DNA of 64,000 nt from Thermobifida fusca NBRC 14071 = JCM 3263 (lineage in GTDB: Bacteria; Actinomycetota; Actinomycetes; Streptosporangiales; Streptosporangiaceae). The notes under the pieces are model-generated. The model did no database searches, was not told where the DNA came from, and saw only the letters and a list, made by a program, of their open reading frames with translations. The translations under genes and the position numbers were made by a program. The DNA is taken from contig NZ_BCWB01000042.1 of assembly GCF_001592045.1 (NCBI RefSeq), positions 30,859 through 94,858 on the forward strand, written 5' to 3'. Below are positions 11,250 to 19,718 of this stretch, piece after piece (within the stretch, counting starts at the first letter, position 1; the number at the start of each line of letters is the position of its first letter).

Positions 11250-12248
11250 ATGCCCAAGAAGAAGCCGCAACCTCCGCACCTCAAGATCATTTCTCACCGG
11301 GGCGCGTCTGGACACCGTCCCGAGCACACTCTGGCCTCCTACGAACTGGGAGCGCGCTACGGCGGCGACTTCATCGAGGTGGACTTGGTGGCCACCGCCG
11401 ACGGGCATCTCATCGCCCGCCACGAACCGGAGATCGGGCAGACCACGGACGTGGCGTCCCGTCCCGAGTTCGCCGACCGCCGCCGCACAGTGACCATCGA
11501 CGGGCGCGAGGTCACCGGGTTCTTCGCGCACGACTTCACCCTGGCGGAGATCAAAACGCTGCGCGCGGTCGAACGGCTCCCGGACGTGCGCCCGTACAAC
11601 GCGGAGCTCAACGGCAGGTACGAGATTCCCACCCTGGAAGAGATCGTCGACCTGGCGGATGAGCTGACCAGGGAGCTGGGACGGCCGATCGGGGTCTACC
11701 CGGAGACCAAGCACCCCTCCTACCACGCCTCCCTGGGCCTGGATCTGGAGCCGCCGCTGATCGCCCTGCTGCGGGAGCGCGGGCTGCACGGCCCCGAGCC
11801 GCGGCTCCCCGTGTTCCTCCAGTCGTTTGAGGCGGACAGTCTGCGCAAACTGCAGGAACTGGAGGTGCCGCTGGTGTTCCTCATGGGCACCGGCGAGCAG
11901 TGGCAGCGCTACACCACCCCGGAAGGGCTGGCAGAAGTGGCGTCCTTCGCGCAAGCGATCGGTCCGGAGAAGTCCCTCGTCATCCCGGTCACTGAGGAGG
12001 GCGGACTCGGCGAACCCACCTCGCTTGTCGCCGATGCCCACGAGGCCGGCCTGCTCGTGCACCCCTACACGTTCCGCAGCGAGAACCACTTCCTGCCGCC
12101 GAAGCTGCGCTCCGGGGACGACCCGACCGCCTACGGGTCGTTTGCCGCCGAATACGAGGCGTTCTTCGCAGCGGGGGTCGACGGGGTGTTCACCGACCAC
12201 TCCCGGCACGCGTTCCTGGCCCGGGAGATGTTCCTGGCCCAGGCTTGA
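11250..12248 (+). CDS. Glycerophosphodiester phosphodiesterase
   Basis: 332 residues of GDPD/GlpQ type, with a TIM-barrel fold. It hydrolyses glycerophosphodiesters to glycerol-3-phosphate and an alcohol. Metal and catalytic residues are in ISHRGASGHRPEHTLASY and EVDLVATADGHLIARHE (His-Arg-Gly, Glu, Asp-x-His pattern), with a downstream GVYPETKHP ligand motif and LVHPYTFR at the barrel end. No signal peptide is visible, so it is probably cytoplasmic. Start ATG 11250. Confidence 0.9.
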   Translation: MPKKKPQPPHLKIISHRGASGHRPEHTLASYELGARYGGDFIEVDLVATADGHLIARHEPEIGQTTDVASRPEFADRRRTVTIDGREVTGFFAHDFTLAEIKTLRAVERLPDVRPYNAELNGRYEIPTLEEIVDLADELTRELGRPIGVYPETKHPSYHASLGLDLEPPLIALLRERGLHGPEPRLPVFLQSFEADSLRKLQELEVPLVFLMGTGEQWQRYTTPEGLAEVASFAQAIGPEKSLVIPVTEEGGLGEPTSLVADAHEAGLLVHPYTFRSENHFLPPKLRSGDDPTAYGSFAAEYEAFFAAGVDGVFTDHSRHAFLAREMFLAQA

Positions 12249-12272
12249 CCTGCCCTGACTCTGTCTCGTCCC

Positions 12273-12311
12273 GGCTCAGGCCGCGCTGCGGCAACCGGCG
12301 CGTCCTGAGCC
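12273..12311. terminator. Putative bidirectional hairpin between convergent genes
   Basis: Inverted repeat GGCTCAGG / CCTGAGCC spans the GDPD stop region and the end of the convergent downstream gene. The loop is itself GC-rich and can fold. It has no T-run. Confidence 0.4.
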
Positions 12312-12353
12312 GTCGTTACCGGGGCCCCGGCGCCGCCGCCTGCGGGGCGCTCG

Positions 12354-13418
12354 CTAGCTGTTACGCGCAAGCCAGACGATGGCGAGAATCGCCACGGCCG
12401 CGATCCCGGCCCCGACGAGGATGAGGCCGCCCGCGCCGCCCCCGCCGGAAAGGTCGGCTTCCTCGGTCGCTTCCGGCGACGGCTCTTCATCCGCTGCCTC
12501 GGGAGGAGCGTCCAGAAACTCGTCCACAGGCACCCGCCACACCGGGCTGTGCGTGCCTTCGCTACCGACGAGCAGGGCGCTCCCGTCGCGGGTGAAGGCG
12601 AGTGACTCGCCCTGATCGCTTTCCGGCAGGGTGACGGTAGCGATCCGCCGTCCCGGCACCCCCTCGGAAGCGTCGTAGAGGGTCGCATTCCAGTAGGTGC
12701 GGATGGCGTAGTAGCTCCCGTCGGGGGAGAATGCCGCATCCGTGGCGAACAGCGGGGCGCTGCCCACCCGGGTCAGCGTGTTGACCCCGTCCGGGTCGAG
12801 CTGCTCAGGCGCGGCGTACACCCCACCCGTGAACTCTTTGGACACGATGTAGAGGCGGTTGTCCCGCGGGTCGATGAGCAGTCCTTCCGCGTCCCGTCCC
12901 CCGTCCTCGTAGACGAAGGTGAACGTGGTCGCGGTCACGGTCTGGTCGACCAGCTCCCGCGGCTCAGGAATCCGGTAGACCCGGACGTTCGGCCACCCGC
13001 CCTGGTAGTTGTCTCCGATGTCGGCGACGTAGATCGCGGGTTCTCCATGCTCGTCGACACCGATCCCGATGGCTTCCCAGTCGCGGGCCTCCACCCCCTC
13101 CCCGGCGAGCCAGACGGTGGCCACCGTGTCGCCTTCCCCGTTGACGGCATACAGGGTGGGGCCGTAGTCGGGGCCGCTGTCGTTGTGGGTCCAGTAGATG
13201 TCTTCGTGGCGGTGGGAGACCGCCAGCCCGCTGGATTCGGCGATCCGCGGATCGGTGAGGGTGAAGAGCTGCTCGGTCCCTTCCGGCACTGCTCTGCTCG
13301 GAGAGGTTGGGGAAGGCTCTGGTGTGGCCGGTGCGGGAGCGGCAGCCCCCGTGATACAGCACACTCCGAGCAGGACGACTACCCCCACGCCGCGGACGCC
13401 TCTGGTCATGGCGCCCAT
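12354..13418 (-). CDS. Secreted, membrane-tethered beta-propeller-like protein
   Basis: 354 residues. An N-terminal signal peptide (about 8-27, GVGVVVLLGVCCITGAAAPA) leads into a Pro/Thr-rich linker. A repetitive domain at about 50-305 with propeller-type strands follows (LAVSHRHEDIYWTHNDSG, YVADIGDNYQG, RDAEGLLIDPRDNRLYIV, DAAFSPDGSYYAIRT). It ends with an acidic Pro/Glu linker, a C-terminal membrane helix (about 328-350) and a short basic tail. The topology is an extracytoplasmic domain anchored at its C-terminus. An alternative start is the internal ATG at 13409. No enzymatic motif recognised; it may bind ligands or act in envelope processes. Confidence 0.7.
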   Translation of the reverse strand: MGAMTRGVRGVGVVVLLGVCCITGAAAPAPATPEPSPTSPSRAVPEGTEQLFTLTDPRIAESSGLAVSHRHEDIYWTHNDSGPDYGPTLYAVNGEGDTVATVWLAGEGVEARDWEAIGIGVDEHGEPAIYVADIGDNYQGGWPNVRVYRIPEPRELVDQTVTATTFTFVYEDGGRDAEGLLIDPRDNRLYIVSKEFTGGVYAAPEQLDPDGVNTLTRVGSAPLFATDAAFSPDGSYYAIRTYWNATLYDASEGVPGRRIATVTLPESDQGESLAFTRDGSALLVGSEGTHSPVWRVPVDEFLDAPPEAADEEPSPEATEEADLSGGGGAGGLILVGAGIAAVAILAIVWLARNS

Positions 13419-13485
13419 CCTGCCATCCTGACCGGTCCGGGAGCGCGGCGGTTTCCTGCCTCCGCCGGGGTGGGTGCGGGCTCGC

Positions 13486-13581
13486 CTACACCAGCGACCC
13501 GATGATCACGATCAGCATGATCACCGCGAGCACCGTGGGCAGCAGCCAGCGTTGCTTCCGATTGTTGGTGAGCATGCTCAT
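13486..13581 (-). CDS. 31-residue single-helix membrane microprotein
   Basis: A short open frame encoding MSMLTNNRKQRWLLPTVLAV followed by a strongly hydrophobic end (IMLIVIIGSLV). The architecture is a basic N-terminus, one membrane helix and a stop directly after it. A GGAG element lies about 8 bases upstream of the ATG. It sits between the propeller protein and the ThpR gene, on the same strand as both. Coding status rests on composition and spacing only. Confidence 0.45.
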   Translation of the reverse strand: MSMLTNNRKQRWLLPTVLAVIMLIVIIGSLV

Positions 13582-13641
13582 GGGTCGCTCCGTCTTCTCC
13601 TGATCACTGCCTGGCGGTCATCGGATCGGGCACCGGTGTTC

Positions 13642-14190
13642 TCAGGCTAGTTTCCAGGTGGCGATGGTCTGGTACCGGGGGACAGCGCCCAGCCGACTGT
13701 GCACGAGGTGCACTTCGGCGGCCTGCCACGGTTCGGTGGCGAGGGTTTCCAGGCGGGCGCAGGGCGCGGTCAGGTTGGTGGTGATGCGGGCCCGGGCCAC
13801 GGTCACGTGGGGCACGTAGCGGCGGTTCTCCACGGGGATGCCCAGGGCGACAGCGGCCTCGCGCAGGTCGGTTGCGAGTGCGGTGAGGGCCGCCGTGTCC
13901 CCGTCCACACCCGCCCACAGTACCCGGGAGCGGACCGGTTGGGGAGGGAACGTCCCGCTTCCGCGCAGGCTGAGGGACATCGCGGGGTGGCGGGCCGCCA
14001 CCCGTCCCAGTTCCCCGGCGACCGTGTCCACCTGGTCGTCAGGCACGTCGCCGAGGAACACCAGGGTCATGTGCCACTGCTCCCGGGCCACCCAGCGCAG
14101 TCCACGGGCCGTGGGTCGGGCGGACGCCACCGCCGCGTCCAAGGCGTCGAGCGCCGCGGCGGGGGGAGTGACAGCCGTGAAGAGACGCAT
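13642..14190 (-). CDS. thpR: RNA 2',3'-cyclic phosphodiesterase
   Basis: 182 residues of the 2H phosphoesterase family (LigT/ThpR). It opens 2',3'-cyclic phosphates on RNA ends. Both HxTx motifs are present: HMTLVFLG at about 40 and HVTVARA at about 127. The N-terminus MRLFTAVTPP is typical. Its ATG overlaps the stop codon of the upstream MFS gene by one base (TAATG), so the two are translationally coupled. Confidence 0.9.
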   Translation of the reverse strand: MRLFTAVTPPAAALDALDAAVASARPTARGLRWVAREQWHMTLVFLGDVPDDQVDTVAGELGRVAARHPAMSLSLRGSGTFPPQPVRSRVLWAGVDGDTAALTALATDLREAAVALGIPVENRRYVPHVTVARARITTNLTAPCARLETLATEPWQAAEVHLVHSRLGAVPRYQTIATWKLA

Positions 14191-15464
14191 TATTCCTCCA
14201 GCTCAGGGCGGCGCTCCGGGCCCTTGTCTCGGATGACGTCGACGAAGGGGCGGCGGGCGCGGAGGCGCACCTTCACTCCGAGACTACGGCCCAGGAGCAT
14301 GGCGGCGCTCACGGCGATGGTGACGCTCACCGTTCCGCCGACGACCATGCTGACTGCGGGGCCGAACAGGTCGGCGAGCACACCGACGATAGGCGCGCCG
14401 ATGGGGGCGACCCCCAGGAACACCAGCATGTACATCGCCATGACGCGGCCGCGCATCTGCGGTTCCACGTTCAACTGGAAGTAGGCGTTCATAGAGGTGG
14501 TGAAGGTCATAAAGCAGATGCCCATGGGCACCAGGGCGACGAGCAGCGCCGTGTAGCCGGGCATGAGCCCGGCGACGACCTGGAGGACGCCGAACAGGAG
14601 CGCCCCGATGAGCACGGTGCGCAGCCGGGGTGCTTCGCGCCGCGCCGCGATGAGCGCGCCCGTGAAGGAGCCGAGGGCGAGGAATGTCGCGGCCAGCCCG
14701 AACGCCTCAGAGCCCGCCTGGAAGACGTTGTTGACCATGAGGGCGAGCTGGTTCTGCACGTTGGAGCCGAACAGTTGCACGAAGGCGACTGTGGCGAGCA
14801 GCAGGAGCAGGTCCCGGCGTCCGGCTACGTAGCGGATCCCTTGCCGGACTTGCCCCTTGGAGCGCGGCGCGAGCTCGCTGACGTGGAGTTCGCTGGGGCG
14901 CATCATGAGCAATCCAGTAATGACCCCGGCGAACGAGACCGCGTTGATGAGGAAGACCGGCCCGGTGCCGATAAGGCCGATGAGGATGCCTGCGGCGGCG
15001 GGGCCGACCACGCGGCCCAGTTGGAAGCTGGCACTGTTCAACGCCACCGCATTGGGAAGATCCTCGCGTCCCACCATTTCGACCACGAAGCTCTGCCGGG
15101 CCGGGCTGTCCACGACGGTGACCAGGCCGAGTCCGAGGGCGAACAGGTAGACGTGCCACACCTGGGCCGTGCCGAACGTCACCAGCAGGCCCAAGCCCAG
15201 GGAGAGCAGGCCCATCATGCTCTGGCTCGTGATAAGCAGCCGCCGCTTGGACATCCGGTCGGCGAGTGCACCGCCCCACAGGCCGAACAGGAGCGTGGGA
15301 AGGAATTGCAGGGCGGTGGCGACTCCGAGCGCGATCCCGCTACCGCCGCTCAGTTGCAGGACCAGCCACTCTTGGGCGATGCGCTGCATCCAGGTGCCCG
15401 GGTTGGAGATCACCTGGCCCAGCGCGAAGAGGCGGTAGTTGCGGTTGGCCAGCGACCGGAACAT
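14190..15464 (-). CDS. MFS transporter (drug-efflux type)
   Basis: 424 residues with about 12 membrane helices, of the MFS_3/enterobactin-exporter-like subfamily (RLFALGQVISNPGTWMQRIAQEWLV at the start, GGALADRMSKRRLL as the loop 2-3 motif). Likely an exporter of drugs or metabolites under the MarR regulator encoded just upstream. The listed ATG 15464 has no Shine-Dalgarno. The frame stays open upstream for at least 40 codons, and a GGAGGAG site lies near 15570 with no ATG/GTG/TTG after it at normal distance (an ATC at 15560 is the nearest candidate). The true N-terminus may therefore be about 32 residues longer. Confidence 0.85.
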   Translation of the reverse strand: MFRSLANRNYRLFALGQVISNPGTWMQRIAQEWLVLQLSGGSGIALGVATALQFLPTLLFGLWGGALADRMSKRRLLITSQSMMGLLSLGLGLLVTFGTAQVWHVYLFALGLGLVTVVDSPARQSFVVEMVGREDLPNAVALNSASFQLGRVVGPAAAGILIGLIGTGPVFLINAVSFAGVITGLLMMRPSELHVSELAPRSKGQVRQGIRYVAGRRDLLLLLATVAFVQLFGSNVQNQLALMVNNVFQAGSEAFGLAATFLALGSFTGALIAARREAPRLRTVLIGALLFGVLQVVAGLMPGYTALLVALVPMGICFMTFTTSMNAYFQLNVEPQMRGRVMAMYMLVFLGVAPIGAPIVGVLADLFGPAVSMVVGGTVSVTIAVSAAMLLGRSLGVKVRLRARRPFVDVIRDKGPERRPELEE

Positions 15465-15602
15465 GCTGGGACGGTTTTTGGACTGTGCGGGTTCTGCCGA
15501 GTCTGCGGACTGCTCGTCCGCTGTTACGCGACGATCCGAACGCGGTGTTGTGCTGCTGATAGCGACTCGCTCCTCCGGGTTGTCACCCTCCCGCCGCCCA
15601 GG

Positions 15603-16058
15603 TCACGACTGGCTCAACCGGTCCATGATCTCCGCTGCCCGCCTGAGGACCTCCTTGTCCTCGTGGCTCAGTTCTGCAAGCTGCCGGGTGAGCCACGCTT
15701 CCCGGCGCTGGTGGTCGGCTTGGACGAGCTGGATGCCTTCCTCGGTGATCTCCACCAACTGCTGGCGGCCGTCGTCGGGGTGACGCCTACGGCGGACCAG
15801 GCCGCGCTCTTCAAGCGCGGCGATGATGCGGGTCATCGACGGCGGCTGCACTTTTTCGTGGTCGGCGAGCGCGCCAGGAGTCATCGTCCCGTGTCGCGCC
15901 AGCGTGAAGAGCGCTGATCCCTGTCCCAGGGACAGGGAGGAGTCGGGCCGTTGGGCACGGAGCCGTCGGGCGAGCCGCCCCACGGCCATACGGAGCGCTG
16001 CGGCCAGGCTCGCGTCAGTGCTGGCTGGCGTGGATGGGTGAGGCTGATTCATTAGCAT
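15603..16058 (-). CDS. MarR family transcriptional regulator
   Basis: 151 residues. The winged helix is at about 45-115 (LSLGQGSALFTLARHGTMTPGALA, MTRIIAALEERGLVRRRRHPDDGRQQLVEIT), framed by dimerisation helices, which is classical MarR. Located 138 bases upstream of an MFS transporter on the same strand, so it probably represses this efflux gene and itself. The start may be ATG 16058 or the in-frame ATG 16052; the first overlaps the presumed operator. Confidence 0.88.
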   Translation of the reverse strand: MLMNQPHPSTPASTDASLAAALRMAVGRLARRLRAQRPDSSLSLGQGSALFTLARHGTMTPGALADHEKVQPPSMTRIIAALEERGLVRRRRHPDDGRQQLVEITEEGIQLVQADHQRREAWLTRQLAELSHEDKEVLRRAAEIMDRLSQS

Positions 16059-16077
16059 GACTCATTACTCTTGCTAA
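16052..16077. promoter_or_regulatory. Candidate MarR operator
   Basis: Perfect inverted repeat TTAGCA (16052-16057) / TGCTAA (16072-16077) in AT-rich sequence directly at the translation start of the MarR gene, the usual position for autorepression. Binding is inferred. Confidence 0.5.
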
Positions 16078-16150
16078 CAATATCCCGGGAGGGAAGATTC
16101 CCTGGGATTTTCCCGGGTAACGCCACTCACACAAAGTGTGCGTACAAGTA

Positions 16151-16181
16151 CGGCGTCCCATCCCGACGGAATGGGACGCCG
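16151..16181 (-). terminator. Hairpin terminator after purine permease
   Basis: 11-bp stem CGGCGTCCCAT / ATGGGACGCCG with a 9-base loop, located 17 bases beyond the permease stop codon on the minus strand. No T-run. Confidence 0.65.
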
Positions 16182-16197
16182 AAGCGGACTTGCGGGC

Positions 16198-17679
16198 TTA
16201 GCCGAGCAGCGCCTGGATGGGCGCCTCAGCGAAGTGGATCAGGAAGACGAGGGAGATCAGCAGCATGAGCGGGTGCACGTCACGCCACCGGCCCTGAGCC
16301 GTCCGCACGATGGTGTAGGCGATGAACGCGACCCCGATACCGTTGGCGATCGAATATGTGTAGGGCATGATCACGATGGCCAGGAAGGCCGGGATCCCGA
16401 TCCCCAGGTCCGTGAAGTCGACCTTGGTGATCTGGGTCATCATCAGGAAGCCCACCGCGACCAGCACCGGGGTGGCCGCCTCAGCCGGCACGAGGACCGC
16501 CAGCGGCGTAATGAACATCGCCCCGATGAACAGCAGGCCGGTGACGATCGGCGCGATACCGGTCCGCGCGCCTTCCCCGACACCCGCGGCAGACTCGGCG
16601 TAGGTGGTGGCCACCGACGCCGAAGCAGCACCACCCACGACAGTGCCGAGCGCGTCGGCGACGAGCACCCCCTGCGAGTTCGGCACGTTGCCGTCCTTGT
16701 CGGTGAGCCCCGCCTGGCCGGCGACACCGACCATCGTGCCCATGGTGTCGAAGAAGTCCGCCAGCAGCAGGGTGAGCACCAGCATGAGCATGGTGGCGAT
16801 CCCCACGCCCCGCCAGTCGGCGAGCAGGTTGAACTGGCCGACCAGGCTGAGGTCCGGGAGCGACACCAGGTCGTCTGCCGACGTGGGCACCGTGGGGACG
16901 TTCAGCGCCCAGCCCAGATCGTTCACCTGGCCCGCCTCATCCACCCGCGGCCCCACCTTGGCGAACAGCTCCACCACGATGCCCAGCACCGTGGCGAAGA
17001 CGATGCCGATCAGCACCGCGCCCTTGACCTGGCGGACCATGAGGACGATGGTGACCACGAAACCGAGGACGAAGACCAGGATCGGCCACCCGTTCAGCGA
17101 TCCGCCCACCCCCAACTGGACGGGGGTGCCGTCTCCGGGCCGCACGAAACCGGCGTTGACGAAACCGATCAGGGCGAGGAACAAGCCCACCCCGACACCG
17201 ATCGCGCTCTTCAGCGAGGCGGGGACCGCGTTGAAGACCGCCTTCCGGAACCCGGAAAAGACGAGCAGCAGCATGATGACACCCTCGATCACCACCAGGC
17301 CCATAACGTCGGCCCAGGTCATCATGGGTGCCAGCACGTAGGCGACGATCGCGTTGAGGCCCATGCCCGAGGCGATCGCGAAGGGGTAGCGGCTGATGAC
17401 ACCCATCAGGATGGAGGAGACCGCGGCGACCAGTGCGGTGACCGCCGCCACCCGTTCCAAGCCGAGGGTGTCGCCATTGATATCCGGAGCAGTACCGATG
17501 ATCAGCGGGTTGACCACGACGATGTAGGCCATCGCGAAGAACGTGGCCAGCCCGCCGCGGATCTCACGAGCAAAGTTCGAGCCGCGCGCGGTGACATGGA
17601 AATAGCGGTCGAGCGCGGCAGCAAAACCGGTGCGCTTCGTGGGCGGCACCGGCGCAACTGGGGTAGAGGACTCACTCAC
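16198..17679 (-). CDS. NCS2 (AzgA-type) guanine/hypoxanthine permease
   Basis: 493 residues with 12-14 membrane helices. Family motifs are EIRGGLATFFAMAYIVVVNP, ISRYPFAIASGMGLNAIVAY and FFDTMGTMVGVAGQAGLTDKDG, followed by the SVATTYAESAAGVGEGARTG region (split here as the substrate-binding loop). Expected to import guanine, hypoxanthine or adenine with protons. Start ATG 17679. Monocistronic and divergent from the DUF2530 gene. Confidence 0.92.
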   Translation of the reverse strand: MSESSTPVAPVPPTKRTGFAAALDRYFHVTARGSNFAREIRGGLATFFAMAYIVVVNPLIIGTAPDINGDTLGLERVAAVTALVAAVSSILMGVISRYPFAIASGMGLNAIVAYVLAPMMTWADVMGLVVIEGVIMLLLVFSGFRKAVFNAVPASLKSAIGVGVGLFLALIGFVNAGFVRPGDGTPVQLGVGGSLNGWPILVFVLGFVVTIVLMVRQVKGAVLIGIVFATVLGIVVELFAKVGPRVDEAGQVNDLGWALNVPTVPTSADDLVSLPDLSLVGQFNLLADWRGVGIATMLMLVLTLLLADFFDTMGTMVGVAGQAGLTDKDGNVPNSQGVLVADALGTVVGGAASASVATTYAESAAGVGEGARTGIAPIVTGLLFIGAMFITPLAVLVPAEAATPVLVAVGFLMMTQITKVDFTDLGIGIPAFLAIVIMPYTYSIANGIGVAFIAYTIVRTAQGRWRDVHPLMLLISLVFLIHFAEAPIQALLG

Positions 17680-17807
17680 TCGGTCTAATTTGACAGAGCC
17701 TGATCACGGGCAAACATCAGATCCGTTCCGAGTTCTCACACGTCAGCAGGGTCACTGGACAGTCGGCGCTCGGCGGCCCCACCGCGCGGATCGTCTAGCC
17801 TGAAAGT

Positions 17808-18152
17808 GTGCGTAAACCCCGGCAGCCCGACCCTGAGGTCCACGAATCCGACTACCGCATCCCCGCGGCGGTAGGCACCGCAGCATGGACCATCGCCTTG
17901 ATCGTCCTTCTCCTCCAAGGGGACCGGATTCCTGAGGACAGCCGGTGGTGGATCTGGGTCTGCGTGACCGGGATCGCCCTGGGAGTGTTCGGTTTCTGGT
18001 ACGTCCCCCGCCTGCTACGCAGCCGCGCCGAAGCCGAAGAGCGGCGCCGGGCCCAGCGCGCCGCGTCCGGTTCCGACCGTTCCTCCTCGCCCCCGTCTGA
18101 CTCCGCGTCCGACCCGGCGACCGGGAAAGTTTCCCGACAGTCCCGCCCTTGA
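17808..18152 (+). CDS. DUF2530 domain small membrane protein
   Basis: 114 residues. A Pro/Arg-rich N-terminus is followed by two membrane helices (about 21-38, AAVGTAAWTIALIVLLL; about 47-66, WWIWVCVTGIALGVFGFWYV) and a charged Ser-rich tail. This matches the DUF2530 pattern of short actinobacterial membrane proteins of unknown role. GTG start at 17808. Its stop region overlaps the earliest possible start of the methyltransferase gene, so the two may form one transcript. Confidence 0.75.
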   Translation: MRKPRQPDPEVHESDYRIPAAVGTAAWTIALIVLLLQGDRIPEDSRWWIWVCVTGIALGVFGFWYVPRLLRSRAEAEERRRAQRAASGSDRSSSPPSDSASDPATGKVSRQSRP

Positions 18153-18190
18153 GCCGCGCCGTTTCGGGGAATGTCCCCGATAATGAACGG

Positions 18191-19675
18191 GTGTCCGAAA
18201 CGTTCCGCCCGTTTCCACCGCACCTCGCTGACCGGCTCCGCCACGCCCTGCTCGACGCCGACTACACCGTCTCCGGTGTCCGCGACCGCCTCGGCGACAT
18301 CGCGGCGCGAGCCCTCGCCCGGGAACAAGTGGTTCCCGCCCTGCGCGCTACCGGTGGAGAAGAACGGCTCGGCCTGCTGTTGCGCCTGTGGTGGCTCGGC
18401 GAAGCGGTACCGCAGACCGCGTTGCGCTCCCTGCCGCTCACCGACCTCGCTGAGGCGGGCCTGTTGACGATCCGCGACGGCCAAGCCCGCGCCCTCGTGC
18501 AGATCAAACCGTGGGAACTCGCCGACGGCCGCCCCTACTACACCGTCTCCGACCTGACCGTGCGCCCCGGGGAGGGGCAGCCGCGCCCCGACCACGTCGT
18601 CGGCGCAGGCGGCGCCTCGGCAACCCTCGCCCAGCTCATCGTGGACGGTCCAGTCGAACGCGCCCTCGACCTGGGCTCCGGCTGCGGCGTGCAATCGCTG
18701 CACTTGGCGGAACGCGCCACCCGGGTCTGCGCCACCGACGTCAACCCGCGCGCCCTGTGGATGACCCGGCTGAGCTGCGCCCTCTCCGGGGTGGACAATG
18801 TCGAAACCCGGCAAGGGTCGCTGTACGAGCCGGTGCAGGGAGAACGGTTCGACCTCATCGTCTCCAACCCGCCGTTCGTGATCACCCCGGATACGGCCCG
18901 CTACACCTACCGGGAATCGGACCTGCCCGGCGACGCGGTGTGCGCCGCCCTCGTCTCCGCTGCCCCCGCGCACCTCACGGAAGGCGGCTGGTGCCAGTTG
19001 CTCGCCAACTGGCTGCACGTGGACGGAGAAGACTGGCGGGACCGGGTCGGCGGCTGGGTCGAAGGGACCGGCTGCTCCGGCTGGGTGGTGCAGCGCGACG
19101 TCCAAGACCCTGCCGAATACGTGGAACTGTGGCTGCGCGACTCCTGCGAAGCGGGCAGCCCTGAATACGCCCAGCGCTACGACGCCTGGCTCGACTACTT
19201 CGAGCGGGAAGGCGTCAAAGGCATCGGCTTCGGGTGGATCTGCCTGCGCAACGACGCCGCCCAGGACGCCACCGTGCGCGTGGAGGAGCTGCGGCACGAA
19301 ATCGACCAGCCGGTGGGCCCCTACCTGCCGGACGTGGTGGACGGGGCGATGAGTGCGCACCGCCTCACCGACGCAGCCCTGCTGGCGGCCCGCGTCGCCC
19401 TTGCCCCCGGGGTGCGGGAGGAGCGGATCAGCGTCCCGGGTGCGCCCGACCCGGAACGGATCCTGCTCCGCCAGACTCAAGGCCTGCGCAGAGTAGCCCA
19501 AGTGGGGACGGTTGAGGCCGCGCTCGCTGGGGTATGCGACGGCACAATCCCGGTGGGACCGCTCCTGGACGCGATCGCGGAACTGATCGGTCAGGATCCA
19601 GCGGTGCTGCGGGAGCGGACCCCGGCGTCGTTGCGTGGGCTCATCGCGGAAGGCTTTTTCCGAGTAGCCCGATGA
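18191..19675 (+). CDS. Class I SAM-dependent methyltransferase (N5-glutamine/HemK-like)
   Basis: About 494 residues. An N-terminal winged-helix-like domain (about 10-130) precedes a Rossmann methyltransferase core with LDLGSGCGVQSLHLAERA (SAM-binding motif I), ATDVNPRALWM (motif II acidic end) and the NPPF signature (SNPPFVITPD) of amino- or nitrogen-methylating enzymes. A C-terminal helical region follows. Such long proteins are conserved singletons in actinobacteria. Start uncertain: GTG 18191 begins just before conserved sequence, while TTG 18149 would overlap the preceding gene by 4 bases. Substrate unknown; RNA base or protein glutamine are the likely choices. Confidence 0.82.
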   Translation: MSETFRPFPPHLADRLRHALLDADYTVSGVRDRLGDIAARALAREQVVPALRATGGEERLGLLLRLWWLGEAVPQTALRSLPLTDLAEAGLLTIRDGQARALVQIKPWELADGRPYYTVSDLTVRPGEGQPRPDHVVGAGGASATLAQLIVDGPVERALDLGSGCGVQSLHLAERATRVCATDVNPRALWMTRLSCALSGVDNVETRQGSLYEPVQGERFDLIVSNPPFVITPDTARYTYRESDLPGDAVCAALVSAAPAHLTEGGWCQLLANWLHVDGEDWRDRVGGWVEGTGCSGWVVQRDVQDPAEYVELWLRDSCEAGSPEYAQRYDAWLDYFEREGVKGIGFGWICLRNDAAQDATVRVEELRHEIDQPVGPYLPDVVDGAMSAHRLTDAALLAARVALAPGVREERISVPGAPDPERILLRQTQGLRRVAQVGTVEAALAGVCDGTIPVGPLLDAIAELIGQDPAVLRERTPASLRGLIAEGFFRVAR

Positions 19676-19718
19676 TCTTAGCTATTCCGGGCTCTCTCCC
19701 GCCTCCGGAGGCCCGAAG

